A stretch of 64,000 nucleotides of DNA from an uncultured Oscillibacter sp. (GCA_910578935.1 CAJTSM010000011.1:14720-78719), one strand, 5' to 3'; positions 33,187 to 43,269 are shown, counted from the stretch's first letter. Notes: generated by a model from the letters alone, not told the origin. Program-made: numbers and translations.

Positions 33187-35308
33187 AATAAATTTCCATC
33201 TGATCCGGGTATGTTTCCATCAGACGCATACAGTGCCCATAGGCCTTGGATTCCAGCGCCTCCCGGTTCTCCAGCCGTACATATTTCTGCCAGCTGTCCG
33301 TCTCAATGACCTCCCGCTCCGCTTTCTCAGAGGAAATTTCCGACGCAATAAAATCCGGCGTCTGGCTGACCCTCCATGTGGGATGCAGCGTCTCATACTC
33401 CTCCCGGCTGGCCTCCGGATACCGCTCCTCACCCAGCCAGGAGGGCCCCTGAGCGAAATAGAGCTGGGCGTAATAAAGCGGTCGTTTCTCCACAAAGAAG
33501 AACAGATTCTCCCGCCAGAGGATATATTCTTGCTCTGTCTCTGTATGTTCCAGGAAGTCCAGCAATTCTATGTGGACTCCCTGCTCAATCATCTGATACA
33601 ATTCGTCCGTAGGGGAGACAATCACAAACGTATCTCGCTCCAGATCCTCCATGATCTCTCGGGTCAGGGACACCGCCGCCGGGTAGCGAGACAACTCATA
33701 GTACAAAAATCCGTGGTAATTCCCCGTGAGGCGCACCGTGGCATAGATTCCAACCGCCGCCAGAAGGGCCGTCCGTCCCAAAAGACGCTCCCCCCACCGC
33801 TCTGTGGCCAGAAATGCCGCCACATCCAAGGGGATCAGCACCGCTGCCAGAGTCAGCACGTGCCCCACAGCACAGAAGCGGCCCTCTGTGACAATCTGCG
33901 GCAAGCCCATATAGGGCATCGCATAGGTCACAATATAGACTGCCGACATCAGAACCAAGGGGACATACCCGGCTCCCATGCCCGCCGCCCATCCGGCCTT
34001 TTGAAGCCTGCCGACTAGGCAGAGGATCAGGGAGACTGCGCTCAGCCCCAGGAGAAGGGCGCCCCTGCCCGCTCCATAGAGCCTTTCATAACCGTTTCGA
34101 TAGATGCCGCCCTGACGATTTGCCTCCCGTACCCCCTCTTCTTCCCGACCGTTTTCCGTTTCGCTTTTCTCCATGGATTCCAGAAGCGCCTGCTTTTCTC
34201 TGGCGGATTCTCCGCTCAGGGTGCCCAGCGCCCAGTTGATGGAGGGCTCGAAGGGCGTTCCGCCAGCCAAAGCCCACGCCATGGGCGTCACTGCGACGAG
34301 AAGCGCACAGAGCGCCGCCGCCGCAAGGGGCAAAAGGTGTCGGAGAACCCTGCGGAGGGCACACAGCGCCGCAGGCAGACACACAAGAACCGCCATGATG
34401 GACGCAAAATAGTGGATGCTCAGCACTGCTGTCACGGTCAGTGTGAATACAAGCAGATTTTCGTTTTTCCAGCATGGCCAGACAGTGCCATCTTCCGGTT
34501 TTTCCCGAATTTCCTTGAGGTATCGTATAAAAAACAGGACACACAAAAACACATAGGGCAAACCGAATTCCATGGGCAACGTCCATTGCAGCCTAGACAT
34601 GGACGTAATCATATCCGCCCCTCGCACGTCCAGAGTCAGAAACAGAAGAAGCGCCAAAACCGATGTATAGCGCCAGCGGAACATCTCCCGCAACAGGCAG
34701 CCGGCAGAGGCCAGGAACACCAGCACATGGAGGCACTGGAGAAACCGCAGGCAACTGAAAACAGAAATTCCAAACAGCGCCCGCATACAGTAGACAAAGC
34801 AGTGCATCGCCTCCGGGTAGACGCCGCTCTTGTAAATTTCCCCTTGCATGAGTCCATAGATCCACGAGTGGTGCGTATACAAGTCTCCGTACCCATAGCA
34901 GGAGACTTGAAAGGCACCGTAGGTAAAATACACCGCCCCGAATAGCAGCACAATGCCCCACAGCCCCCGGTACACGGTGTTCGCCCCCTGCGAAGAGCCG
35001 GGGACTGGAAAGACCAACGGCAGCTCCCATGTGCAAGTCCGCACCAGGCGGACGGCAGACACGAGGAATATCCCCGCCAGGATCAACGCCGTCAGCGGCA
35101 TACGCAAGGCATGAAAAAGCCCCAACCCCATCACCAGTCCGTTGAGGCACACTGGAACCACCGTAACGCAGAATCCGAAGCGGTACACCGGCGGTTTGCG
35201 ACTAAGGTGCCGGTAAAATACAACAGAGGGCCACACCCACATCAAAAAGACATATCCGAAAAGAACCTTTCCATATTCGATCATCTCATAGCGGATATCC
35301 ACGGTCAT
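33104..35308 (-). CDS. Polytopic membrane protein, GT-C glycosyltransferase-like
   Basis: The 734-residue protein has roughly a dozen hydrophobic segments in its first 530 residues and a soluble C-terminal domain of about 190 residues. An early extracytoplasmic loop reads GYGDLYTHHSWIYGLMQGE near residue 140, with acidic and histidine residues as in GT-C enzymes that use polyprenyl-phosphate sugars. I do not recognise a named family. Its place between PelG and GT2/GT4 genes, together with a polyprenyl-phosphate sugar synthase downstream, fits a role in adding side-branch sugars outside the membrane. Confidence 0.7.
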   Translation of the reverse strand: MTVDIRYEMIEYGKVLFGYVFLMWVWPSVVFYRHLSRKPPVYRFGFCVTVVPVCLNGLVMGLGLFHALRMPLTALILAGIFLVSAVRLVRTCTWELPLVFPVPGSSQGANTVYRGLWGIVLLFGAVYFTYGAFQVSCYGYGDLYTHHSWIYGLMQGEIYKSGVYPEAMHCFVYCMRALFGISVFSCLRFLQCLHVLVFLASAGCLLREMFRWRYTSVLALLLFLTLDVRGADMITSMSRLQWTLPMEFGLPYVFLCVLFFIRYLKEIREKPEDGTVWPCWKNENLLVFTLTVTAVLSIHYFASIMAVLVCLPAALCALRRVLRHLLPLAAAALCALLVAVTPMAWALAGGTPFEPSINWALGTLSGESAREKQALLESMEKSETENGREEEGVREANRQGGIYRNGYERLYGAGRGALLLGLSAVSLILCLVGRLQKAGWAAGMGAGYVPLVLMSAVYIVTYAMPYMGLPQIVTEGRFCAVGHVLTLAAVLIPLDVAAFLATERWGERLLGRTALLAAVGIYATVRLTGNYHGFLYYELSRYPAAVSLTREIMEDLERDTFVIVSPTDELYQMIEQGVHIELLDFLEHTETEQEYILWRENLFFFVEKRPLYYAQLYFAQGPSWLGEERYPEASREEYETLHPTWRVSQTPDFIASEISSEKAEREVIETDSWQKYVRLENREALESKAYGHCMRLMETYPDQMEIYYEDENFICFYFEQDSGNFCNLAVEREA

Positions 35309-35323
35309 GGGGCCCTCTCCTCT

Positions 35324-36784
35324 CTACTCGGACACGGTCCTGTTTTCCCGGTCGTAAACCCTGCTGTCCGGCATTTCCCGCTTCTCATGCCGCAGCAAGG
35401 TGCCCTCGCAGAAGACGTGCGTGTTGAGGTTCCGTTCAATCCACCGCAGCCGAATATAGGCCAGCGTCCAACCGGCAAACGCCCCCAGTACAAGACCCAG
35501 ACCATACCAGATCTCAGGCAGCCTCATGGAGAGGATGCTGCCCAGAAATGTTATGGCGCAAAATCCAGCAGTAGCGAGAATCGCACCGATAAAATCGTTA
35601 AAATAGTACAGAAAATGAATGGCGGCGTACATGATAAACAGGATAAAGAATCCTGCGGCCAGACACGGATAGATCCGCATGATACCGCCCGCAAAGCCCA
35701 TCTGGGGCAGAATCACGACATACAGCAGATATAAGGTCACCGTTATGATAAACTGGAGACGCACCAGATTGATTAGCTCCTCGGATAACTGCCGGAACAT
35801 GCGGGATGCGGCAGTGTCAATATCTCCCCGCTTTCCGCCGATAACCATCTCCGAATAGGTCTTATATTTCCTGTTAAAGTTCATCTCCACACTGGAGATA
35901 AAAATAATCAGGGTGGAAATGCTCGTAAATATGGCAATATAGGTCGCCACATCATAGTTCGGGTTGCAGAGAAAACTCTTTGCCACAACTCTCCCGGTTT
36001 CGTGGCTCCAAAATACGAAGTTGTGGATATACAGCCCCAGAATGTAAAAAAAGTTCGAGACCATCAGCATCCACCATTTCCGGCAGTAGGTGAACACCAG
36101 CCGGTACTGTCCGCTGTTTTCCGGGAAATAGCTTTTCAGGGCCGTGTACTCCAAAACGCCAATCAACAAAGACCCTGCCGCCAGTGCAGCCAGCAGGCTG
36201 TAGGTAACCTCCACCCCCAGCCCAAACCGCAGGAGCAGGGCAAGGAAGAAAGCCGCAGCCATCCCGATCAGGAAAAACAGGGAAATTTTCTCAAAGTCCT
36301 TGCAGATAGAGAGGTAAATCATGGAGTACAGCACGAAAATCATTGCCGTATAGCCGCAGTAACCGAGAAACACAAAACCGGCCTCCACGCCACCCACAAA
36401 ATGCACCCACAGGGAAAACGCCGCTCCGGGGACGCAACCAAAGACCAGCGTCATCAAAAGCCCAATCTGGTAGCAGGGCATCACGTCCCCATACCGCTCT
36501 TCAAAGATGGCATCCTGTACAAAGCGGGAGAGAACCGGACTGAACAGCAGGTGAACCGCCAGCAGAGAAAAGATGAATATGTATAAAAGCATACTGGAAA
36601 ACAGATCCCTCGTTAGATAGCTCTCGTTGGCAAATCCCAGCACTTTTTCCATCGCCCAAACCGATACCACTATGAACAGTATAGGCGCTACGGTGATAAT
36701 AACACTGTAACCGATTCCAAAAACACTTGCCGTAATGGATTTCTTTTCATAGATGCGTTTTAGTTTGACACCAACTCCCGCCAT
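35324..36784 (-). CDS. pelG: PelG, Pel polysaccharide transporter
   Basis: PelG is the MOP-superfamily-like inner-membrane protein that works with PelF to make and export Pel, a partly deacetylated amino-sugar polymer. The 486-residue protein starts MAGVGVKLKRIYEKKSITA, has about 12 membrane segments, the conserved ILGLYIHNFVFW region near 235 and a charged loop VEMNFNRKYKTYSEM near 290. It overlaps the pelF stop by 25 bases. The order D-E-deacetylase-F-G matches Gram-positive Pel loci, which lack the outer-membrane parts PelB and PelC. Confidence 0.9.
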   Translation of the reverse strand: MAGVGVKLKRIYEKKSITASVFGIGYSVIITVAPILFIVVSVWAMEKVLGFANESYLTRDLFSSMLLYIFIFSLLAVHLLFSPVLSRFVQDAIFEERYGDVMPCYQIGLLMTLVFGCVPGAAFSLWVHFVGGVEAGFVFLGYCGYTAMIFVLYSMIYLSICKDFEKISLFFLIGMAAAFFLALLLRFGLGVEVTYSLLAALAAGSLLIGVLEYTALKSYFPENSGQYRLVFTYCRKWWMLMVSNFFYILGLYIHNFVFWSHETGRVVAKSFLCNPNYDVATYIAIFTSISTLIIFISSVEMNFNRKYKTYSEMVIGGKRGDIDTAASRMFRQLSEELINLVRLQFIITVTLYLLYVVILPQMGFAGGIMRIYPCLAAGFFILFIMYAAIHFLYYFNDFIGAILATAGFCAITFLGSILSMRLPEIWYGLGLVLGAFAGWTLAYIRLRWIERNLNTHVFCEGTLLRHEKREMPDSRVYDRENRTVSE

Positions 36785-38220
36785 TTCTGTTCTCCCTCCT
36801 TTTCTTTCTGATTTTCGCTCGCCTGTGCTTCGTACAGCGTCCGGTAGGACTCATACATGGTTTCCGCCCGGTATAGGGCGGCGGCTCTCCGCCGGCCGTT
36901 TTCTCCCATCCTGGTCCGCTCAGACTGGTTATACGCCAGCCGTAGCAACGCCGAGGAAATCCCGGCCACATCCATGACGGGAACCACAATTCCCGCCTCT
37001 CCAAAGCCGTCGGACTCCCCCAAAATCAACCCTCTGCAATCTCCAACATCCGTTGCCACCACAGGCTTGCCGGATGCGAAGCTCTCCATGACGGCCAGCG
37101 GCTGTCCCTCGCTAATGCTCGTCAGAAGCACCATGTCCATTTTTCCGTAATACTCCCGCACATCGACTTTTCCGGTAAACTCGATATCGGAGACATTCAT
37201 GACCCGGATTAGATCAAAGCACTCTTTTGCGTAGTCCTCCTCCTCATCCCAGGGACCCATGATGTACAGGCGCAGGAAAGGGGCCCGCTCCTTGGCAAAG
37301 TGGAACGCCTGGATCATGGTCATAATATCCTTGACTGGCGCTATGCGTACAACTGCGCCAACATTGATCCATTTGGCATCCTCCCTGCTTTTTCCCGGAA
37401 GGTTTTCAAACTGGTTTACCTCGATCCCGTTCGGGATCACCCTCGTCTTCTCCGCTGGACAGCCCTCCTCTATCTGGAGTTCCTTGGCGTGGTTGAACAG
37501 GCTTATCACTGTGTCCGCCCTCTCATAGGCCAAGATAGACATCTTTCGAAACTGCTCAATCCATATGTTTTTAAAAATACCCCGCACCCATTTGGCCTTA
37601 ATCAGCTCCTCTTCCCGCTCTCTCGTGTAGATTCCGTGTTCGGAAACCAGCATCCTGCCGCCATGGAGATACTTTCCCAGGCTGCCCAGCACGCCTGCGT
37701 AACCGGTGCAGACGCAGTGGTATATATCCGCCCGGGGAACCTTCATCCGGAGCGTTAAAAACAGGGGCAGATAGATTGAACGCATCATCCACAGGAAATC
37801 GGTAAACACTAGCTGATTGTAGTAGATCTGGTAGTACTCTGTGATGATCCTCAAAAAATCGGGACCCATCAGAATGTCGTTCACAGAGGCGGCCTCCCTC
37901 TGGAAGAGGTGGAAAATGGCGTCCCAGTCCACCTCCTGGTTCAACACCAGGCTGCGCAGCGCCTGATACTCATGCGCCTTTAGCTTAACTTTTCCCTGGG
38001 TTTTGTTCCTCCACTTCGCATCATTTAAGTAAACCTCGTGAATCTCCCGCACGTTTTCGGGAATCTCATACTGAAACTTCCCCCGCTGAGACCGCTCCGC
38101 CAAAACGCTGACGATGATAAACTCGTGCTCTGAAAAAGACCGAATCAGATTATGTGTCCAAGTGGCCACGCCTCCCACCACGTAGGGGTAACTGCCCTCC
38201 GCAACTATGCAGATTTTCAT
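36760..38220 (-). CDS. pelF: PelF, GT4 glycosyltransferase of Pel synthesis
   Basis: PelF is the cytoplasmic polymerase of Pel, using UDP-amino sugars. The 486-residue protein starts MKICIVAEGSYPYVVGGVATW, the typical PelF N terminus, and has LLTSISEGQPLAVMESFASG near residue 370, the GT4 E-x7-E motif. The ATG at 38220 follows GGAAGTGACAG; the upstream in-frame start at 38271 would overlap the DUF2194 gene. It is followed by PelG with 25 bases of overlap. Confidence 0.93.
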   Translation of the reverse strand: MKICIVAEGSYPYVVGGVATWTHNLIRSFSEHEFIIVSVLAERSQRGKFQYEIPENVREIHEVYLNDAKWRNKTQGKVKLKAHEYQALRSLVLNQEVDWDAIFHLFQREAASVNDILMGPDFLRIITEYYQIYYNQLVFTDFLWMMRSIYLPLFLTLRMKVPRADIYHCVCTGYAGVLGSLGKYLHGGRMLVSEHGIYTREREEELIKAKWVRGIFKNIWIEQFRKMSILAYERADTVISLFNHAKELQIEEGCPAEKTRVIPNGIEVNQFENLPGKSREDAKWINVGAVVRIAPVKDIMTMIQAFHFAKERAPFLRLYIMGPWDEEEDYAKECFDLIRVMNVSDIEFTGKVDVREYYGKMDMVLLTSISEGQPLAVMESFASGKPVVATDVGDCRGLILGESDGFGEAGIVVPVMDVAGISSALLRLAYNQSERTRMGENGRRRAAALYRAETMYESYRTLYEAQASENQKEKEGEQKWRELVSN

Positions 38221-38261
38221 TCTGTCACTTCCTTTTCCATTGCTGCCGCAAAATCCGTCTG

Positions 38262-40076
38262 TTATCTCCACGTACTGTTATGTAGTGTAATCATCACGTT
38301 TTTCCCGGCAGTTTCGATGAGATACGAGCCGTCTTCCAGCCGGGTCCACTGGCCGCCCTCTACGGATTGGATTCCCTTTCCCTCGCTTCTTAACACAAAC
38401 CACGCTGGCGTCTCCGAATTATTAAGTTCCAGATAAACCGTGTTGCCCTCTATCCGTTTGGTGTAATCCAGCGCAAGGAAACTGCGGATTCTCTCATCGC
38501 TCTCGGATACCGTGGTTCCCGCAAAGTTCTCATAACTGCGAAAGTAATTCTGCAGGTTCCAGCCCAGGCTTGCGCTCATTTCCTTCAGTCTGTCGCTTCC
38601 CTCCGGATAAGCAATTTTTTCCATATCCACCATTACGCTGGTATAGCCCAGCGCCGTCTCCATACACTTCGTCAGAAAATCCTGGCTGTACGTATAATTG
38701 ACTCCATCGGTAAGCAGCGCCTGCCTGGTCAGATATTCATTCAAATACCCAAAGACCTCCAGCTCCCCGTTATACCGGGAGACCACCGTCCGAACCGGCT
38801 TCAGAATATCGTTTTGCAAAGTCTCTTCCAGGTTTTCTCCCTCTGTGCTGTAAAAAGAGGTAAACTGGTAATCCGGCAGAGTTCCCTCCATAAACCACTG
38901 GTCCTCCAGCAGTTTCTGTTCCAGAGGCGTACCGCAGATGCGGCCATCGGACAGCCCCACCTCCGCACGCTCCTCATTCAGATGCTTCATGTAGTACAAA
39001 AGCTGATTTTGCTCCGGCAGGTTCTCATCCTTGTAGTCAAACTGCGGCGCCAGCATACAGGTCAGGCCCAGCGTGTTCTGCCGATATGCCGCAATGAATA
39101 CGGGCCACACGCTGTCCCGTAACAGCCGTTCAAGATCCTGTCCGTAAATTGCCTGGATCTCCTCGCTGTTCTCCGGCGCCAGTCCCGGATAATTGACGGC
39201 TACCAGATTTTGGGCATTGACTACGGGATAGATCTCACACTCTTTTCCATCGGCCCACATGGCAGACAGCAGCCCCAGCCCATGCGCCTCCTCCATGTAA
39301 TCTCCGTTTACCGCATAGATGTTGGCCTCTTTTACCGGAGACCGCCAGATCACAGGGGGCATCTCCTGGAGCTCAAGGGACTCATCCTCCAGAATTCCCC
39401 GCATATAAATCTCGGTATCCTCTGAGAGTATATACCAGGGAAACGTCAGATCCATGTCCTGACGCTGTCTGTTCTCCTCCGGGTCTACACTTCGGTACTC
39501 CGCTCCGCCGCCCAGCAAAAATCCCTCCTCCAGGCGAAGGCCCTCCACGGAGACCTCCTCTGAGCGCACCCGAGAGATTCCCAGGAGGCTGCGCAGTCCC
39601 GCATTTCCCTTAATCGCACTGGACTCCGGAAGGCCGCAGAATACCAAGGTGTCATCCGCAGCGGCGTTCTCCTCCAGAATCTTCCAATTTTTCCCGTCTT
39701 TCCAGTCAATGTCCTCAGAATGGACGCTCACAATCTTTCCCGGATATGCGGCCAACTTGCGCACGCACGCCTGATACTCCTCCATCGTCCCGCAGCTTAC
39801 AAAATTCTGCTTTGTGTAGACCGCCCACTGCTGCGTAACCTGAAAGGCCCGTGCGCTCTCGCTTCCAATATACACCACCACTCCACGGTTCTCTTCCGCC
39901 GCTGTGGTATTCAGCGCATAGGCGCTGGATTCACTGGGCAGCTCCTCCCAACTTCGGACAAAACTGTTTTCCTCATAGTGGTTCCACTGCTCCAGCATCA
40001 CATTTGTCATCTGAAACATTAGCAGCACAACGCCCATCACTATGGTAATTGAAAAATAATTCCATCGTGATATCAT
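38262..40076 (-). CDS. DUF2194 protein, probable Pel-locus extracytoplasmic enzyme (PelA-deacetylase position)
   Basis: A 604-residue protein with an N-terminal membrane anchor (about residues 8-26) and a large extracytoplasmic part. It has a Rossmann-like first half (GVVVYIGSESARAFQVTQQW near 65) and a second half with LAPQFDYKDENL near 365 that resembles the polysaccharide deacetylase-like region of DUF2194 proteins. In Gram-positive Pel loci this position holds the deacetylase PelA(DA); by position I infer the same role, but I could not confirm catalytic His/Asp metal ligands. Start overlaps the PelE-like stop by four bases. Confidence 0.7.
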   Translation of the reverse strand: MISRWNYFSITIVMGVVLLMFQMTNVMLEQWNHYEENSFVRSWEELPSESSAYALNTTAAEENRGVVVYIGSESARAFQVTQQWAVYTKQNFVSCGTMEEYQACVRKLAAYPGKIVSVHSEDIDWKDGKNWKILEENAAADDTLVFCGLPESSAIKGNAGLRSLLGISRVRSEEVSVEGLRLEEGFLLGGGAEYRSVDPEENRQRQDMDLTFPWYILSEDTEIYMRGILEDESLELQEMPPVIWRSPVKEANIYAVNGDYMEEAHGLGLLSAMWADGKECEIYPVVNAQNLVAVNYPGLAPENSEEIQAIYGQDLERLLRDSVWPVFIAAYRQNTLGLTCMLAPQFDYKDENLPEQNQLLYYMKHLNEERAEVGLSDGRICGTPLEQKLLEDQWFMEGTLPDYQFTSFYSTEGENLEETLQNDILKPVRTVVSRYNGELEVFGYLNEYLTRQALLTDGVNYTYSQDFLTKCMETALGYTSVMVDMEKIAYPEGSDRLKEMSASLGWNLQNYFRSYENFAGTTVSESDERIRSFLALDYTKRIEGNTVYLELNNSETPAWFVLRSEGKGIQSVEGGQWTRLEDGSYLIETAGKNVMITLHNSTWR

Positions 40077-40993
40077 GACACCCTCCCATGGCTGAAGACC
40101 CGGATGATCTCCAGCGTCTCACTGTTGATCCTGATCTTCGATTTCTTCAATTCATCCATAGTCTTGAAAAATGCCTCCCGCTGCCGCAGTGTGAACTGCA
40201 ATTTCAACCTGCAGGTATAGGCAGGCAGCTGCTCCGGGTACTGCTCCGTCAGCCTGCCGCACCACTTCCCGCACAAGTCCGTATCCCCGACCTCCAGCAG
40301 CCGCAGACAAATGCTCTCATACTGTTCAGGCGTGAGCCTGGAGGCATTCTTCTGGTAGAGCTTCTCTGCGGCGTGTTCCATAAGATGGACAAAGCGATTC
40401 TGCTCCAGATCCGAAAAAACCTGTTGATGCAAAACCTTATCCATATAGTTCAGCAGCGCCTCTTCCGCCCCGGTTTCCTCCGGTGCCTCTTCCTCCAGCT
40501 CCCCTAGCATCTTGCTGACGGTGATGCGGAACTCGTTCAAAACGCTGCTCAAAGCGGAGGCGGCGTAGTGCACAGTTTCGGAGTCTTTCGCATGAAGCGC
40601 CAGGGAGATTGCCGCCAGAGACTCGCTGGTGTCCCCCTTGATCACATTCATCATCGCCAGCCGCTGATTTTTGCTGTCGTCCACCAGAACGGCTTCCTCT
40701 AGCGGAAGGATATTCCTCTCCCGGTTCTCATCCGCCTTTAGCTGCGTCTTCACTCGTTCTTTGCCGAAAACCACATCTCTGAGATCAATTTCCATCCCCG
40801 AGGTCGCCTTATAGAGCAGCCAGGACAGGAAATAAAACACTGCGCCGCCAGCCGGACAAAGCATCATGATCCAAAATCTTACCCAGTACTGCTCCGTCCC
40901 CCTCATCCTGTTCCAGATCAGACAGCATACGGATACCAGAACATTGAGTGCCAGCACGATCAAGACAGCAAGTTCCCCTCTCGTCAATTCCAT
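40073..40993 (-). CDS. pelE: PelE-like membrane protein with helical repeats
   Basis: The 306-residue protein has two N-terminal membrane segments (about 9-26 and 38-62) and a cytoplasmic all-helical region that looks like degenerate TPRs (LAAISLALHAKDSETVHYAA near 130; QYESICLRLLEVGDTDLC near 225). PelE couples PelD to the PelF/PelG complex. The sequence is weakly conserved in this family, so the name rests on size, topology and position between pelD and the deacetylase-type gene. It starts two bases after the pelD stop. Confidence 0.75.
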   Translation of the reverse strand: MELTRGELAVLIVLALNVLVSVCCLIWNRMRGTEQYWVRFWIMMLCPAGGAVFYFLSWLLYKATSGMEIDLRDVVFGKERVKTQLKADENRERNILPLEEAVLVDDSKNQRLAMMNVIKGDTSESLAAISLALHAKDSETVHYAASALSSVLNEFRITVSKMLGELEEEAPEETGAEEALLNYMDKVLHQQVFSDLEQNRFVHLMEHAAEKLYQKNASRLTPEQYESICLRLLEVGDTDLCGKWCGRLTEQYPEQLPAYTCRLKLQFTLRQREAFFKTMDELKKSKIRINSETLEIIRVFSHGRVS

Positions 40994-40995
40994 AA

Positions 40996-43164
40996 CTACC
41001 GCACCTTCCTCAGCCGCGTCTCATAGCCAACTCTCTGGATACGCTGCACAATTTCCTTGGACTTTTCCTCACTGGTATTGGCCAGCAGCACACACAGATT
41101 TCCGTCATCCAGGATTCCGATGTAGTCCGTTTGGCGTGTACACTTCCCCAAAGCCTGATCCGCTTTTGCAAGCTCCGCTCTGTCTGCCTGCACCTCCAGC
41201 AGCACACATTCCGTAAGACCCCGGGTTTGGGCATCCATAAACGCCTTCACCACCACTCCAAACGCCTCCGGCTGCATAATCCCTGTCCCCGACAGGTACC
41301 GCTGCGCCCGCAACGCCTCCAGGTAGCGCCTGGAGCGGACAACCGAGTTCTGAACCAGTGCGCCCGCAATCATAAGACGGTTCGCCTCCGCCAGATTCAT
41401 GCGCTGCCACGGGATCCCCCACACCATGAATATAAACTGCATTTCATCCTCCACAAAAACGGCACTCGCCATCATGGGAAGATTTTCGTTCATATCGTGG
41501 TTGATAAAGACCTTGTGATCCTTCAGCACTTCATACATCTCACCCGAGGAGGCATAAGCATAGGAGCCGCCCAGCTGTCTGGCTCGTGGGGAGGTGGAGG
41601 AGAAAAGCCTCGCGTATCCCTTGTTCGCCACGAGGTAGACGGCAACCTCCCGGCTGCCCATCAGCTCCTCCAGCATCTCCGCGGAGTAGAACAAAACCTC
41701 CTCCGGGGCGTATCTCTCCAGACGGGATGTTAACTCATAGATACGGCCAAGGCTCTCCCTCTGGTTCACAAGTTCCGTCTCAAACCCCTGCTTCATCCTA
41801 ACATTGCTGTCGTTGATCTCCTCGAGGTTTTTCACGCGCCTTTTCAGAAAACGAATCTCCTCTTCCTGTTCTTCCCGGATATGATACATCCGGTCCCTCA
41901 TGATTCCAACAGACATACCGATAATGAAGAGCTGGGCCGTCCAAACATATGTATTGTAGTCCAGCAGCACCTCAAATCCGGTGCGCCCCACAGTCTGCTG
42001 GAAGAAATATCCCAGCACCGCCAGCAGGGCCGACAAGATCGCCTGTCTCTGCCCGTGTATGATTGCGAACAACAGGACGTACAGCAGGAAAAAGTCCAGC
42101 TTTTCAAAATAGCGCCCACCGGCCGCCTGACTGCTGAGCAGACTGAAGATCACGCAGCAGACCACATTCTCCACAAAGGGGAAAGCGGCTTTTATGATCG
42201 CGCTCAAGCGCTTTTTATTTCCAGCTTCCGTCCCCTCCGGATCCGTATAAGAGGACTTGTTGCGTTTGACAAAACGGATAATCTCTCTGATCTCTTTCCG
42301 GCAGTCTGCAATGGCGCTGAGTCCAAATTCCCCAGTGAACCTGCTTCCATCCAGCATCTGCCGCTGAACTCCGTCCGTTTCCCGCTCCACTGCCTTGACG
42401 GGAAAATCCGCCTCCTCCGAGATGATCCGCGCAAGCTCCATCTCACTTATCTCCTTCATGGAGGACAGCTGATAGTCGCCGTGTGCGTGACTCTCAGCGG
42501 AGATCACGGCATAGATGAACGCCGCCGCATCTTTTACGTGCAGAATGGAAAAATTGCTCTTGCTGCTGGCGGAGACCGTCCCGGTCTTCACCGCCTCCAA
42601 GCATTTTTGGAAACAGAGATCACCCTCTTTTTGTCCCTTTTGGGGCATTCCGTAGAGGTGGTCAAGCCTCAGGATGACAATGTCCTTCCCCTGGCTCCTC
42701 CGGCAGTTTTCACAAATTCCCTCGCCCTGCATAACAGCCATCGCCCGGTATCCGTCCGGAGCGGGCGGCGCGTTCTCGACAAAGTTGCCGGCATCGCCCG
42801 GCCTCCCGTAAATCTCCTCAGAGGACAGGTAGATAAAGCGTCCCTTGGAAAACGCCGCATAGGAGGAGATGACATTCGCGATGGACGCGGTGTAGCGGGA
42901 CAGTTCGCGGCTCTTTTTTTCTTCCCACGCAAAGCTGGGGTCCTGGGCGCCCATAAACAGTACCGCGTCCGGCCCAATGCTTTGCATGACATCCTTTACG
43001 CTCTCGTCCTCATAGGAAAAACTGTATTTTTCAAACGCGTGCCTGTAAGCATATGTATGCTTCCCCCCTTCCATAAGCAGATAGGATTTATGGCCGTTTT
43101 TATTCAGAACATCGACCATCGTATCCATCAGCTGGCAGGGCCCTCCAATCAACAATACATTCAT
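40996..43164 (-). CDS. pelD: SDR (NAD-dependent epimerase-like) domain fused to PelD c-di-GMP receptor
   Basis: PelD binds c-di-GMP through a degenerate GGDEF domain and turns on Pel synthesis. The 722-residue protein starts with an extended SDR domain of about 290 residues (MNVLLIGGP, FIYLSSEEIYGRPGD, ILRLDHLYGMP); then come four membrane helices, a coiled coil, a GAF-like domain (LFYSAEMLEELMGSREVAVYLV) and a degenerate GGDEF domain. There the inhibitory-site type motif RxxD survives as RQTD and the GGDEF positions read DDGNL, as in a receptor rather than a cyclase. The SDR nucleotide loop GGPCQLMD is altered from GxxGxxG. Start ATG 43164 follows GGGGGT; the frame runs on upstream into an AP2 remnant. 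Confidence 0.87.
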   Translation of the reverse strand: MNVLLIGGPCQLMDTMVDVLNKNGHKSYLLMEGGKHTYAYRHAFEKYSFSYEDESVKDVMQSIGPDAVLFMGAQDPSFAWEEKKSRELSRYTASIANVISSYAAFSKGRFIYLSSEEIYGRPGDAGNFVENAPPAPDGYRAMAVMQGEGICENCRRSQGKDIVILRLDHLYGMPQKGQKEGDLCFQKCLEAVKTGTVSASSKSNFSILHVKDAAAFIYAVISAESHAHGDYQLSSMKEISEMELARIISEEADFPVKAVERETDGVQRQMLDGSRFTGEFGLSAIADCRKEIREIIRFVKRNKSSYTDPEGTEAGNKKRLSAIIKAAFPFVENVVCCVIFSLLSSQAAGGRYFEKLDFFLLYVLLFAIIHGQRQAILSALLAVLGYFFQQTVGRTGFEVLLDYNTYVWTAQLFIIGMSVGIMRDRMYHIREEQEEEIRFLKRRVKNLEEINDSNVRMKQGFETELVNQRESLGRIYELTSRLERYAPEEVLFYSAEMLEELMGSREVAVYLVANKGYARLFSSTSPRARQLGGSYAYASSGEMYEVLKDHKVFINHDMNENLPMMASAVFVEDEMQFIFMVWGIPWQRMNLAEANRLMIAGALVQNSVVRSRRYLEALRAQRYLSGTGIMQPEAFGVVVKAFMDAQTRGLTECVLLEVQADRAELAKADQALGKCTRQTDYIGILDDGNLCVLLANTSEEKSKEIVQRIQRVGYETRLRKVR

Positions 43165-43269
43165 CTCTTTTACCCCCACATATATATAAGTTTGCTCAGT
43201 CATCAATAAAGCTGAACATGGAAAACCATTCAGAGAATCCCCCTCTTTGCCACAGATGTCTCCCTCACG

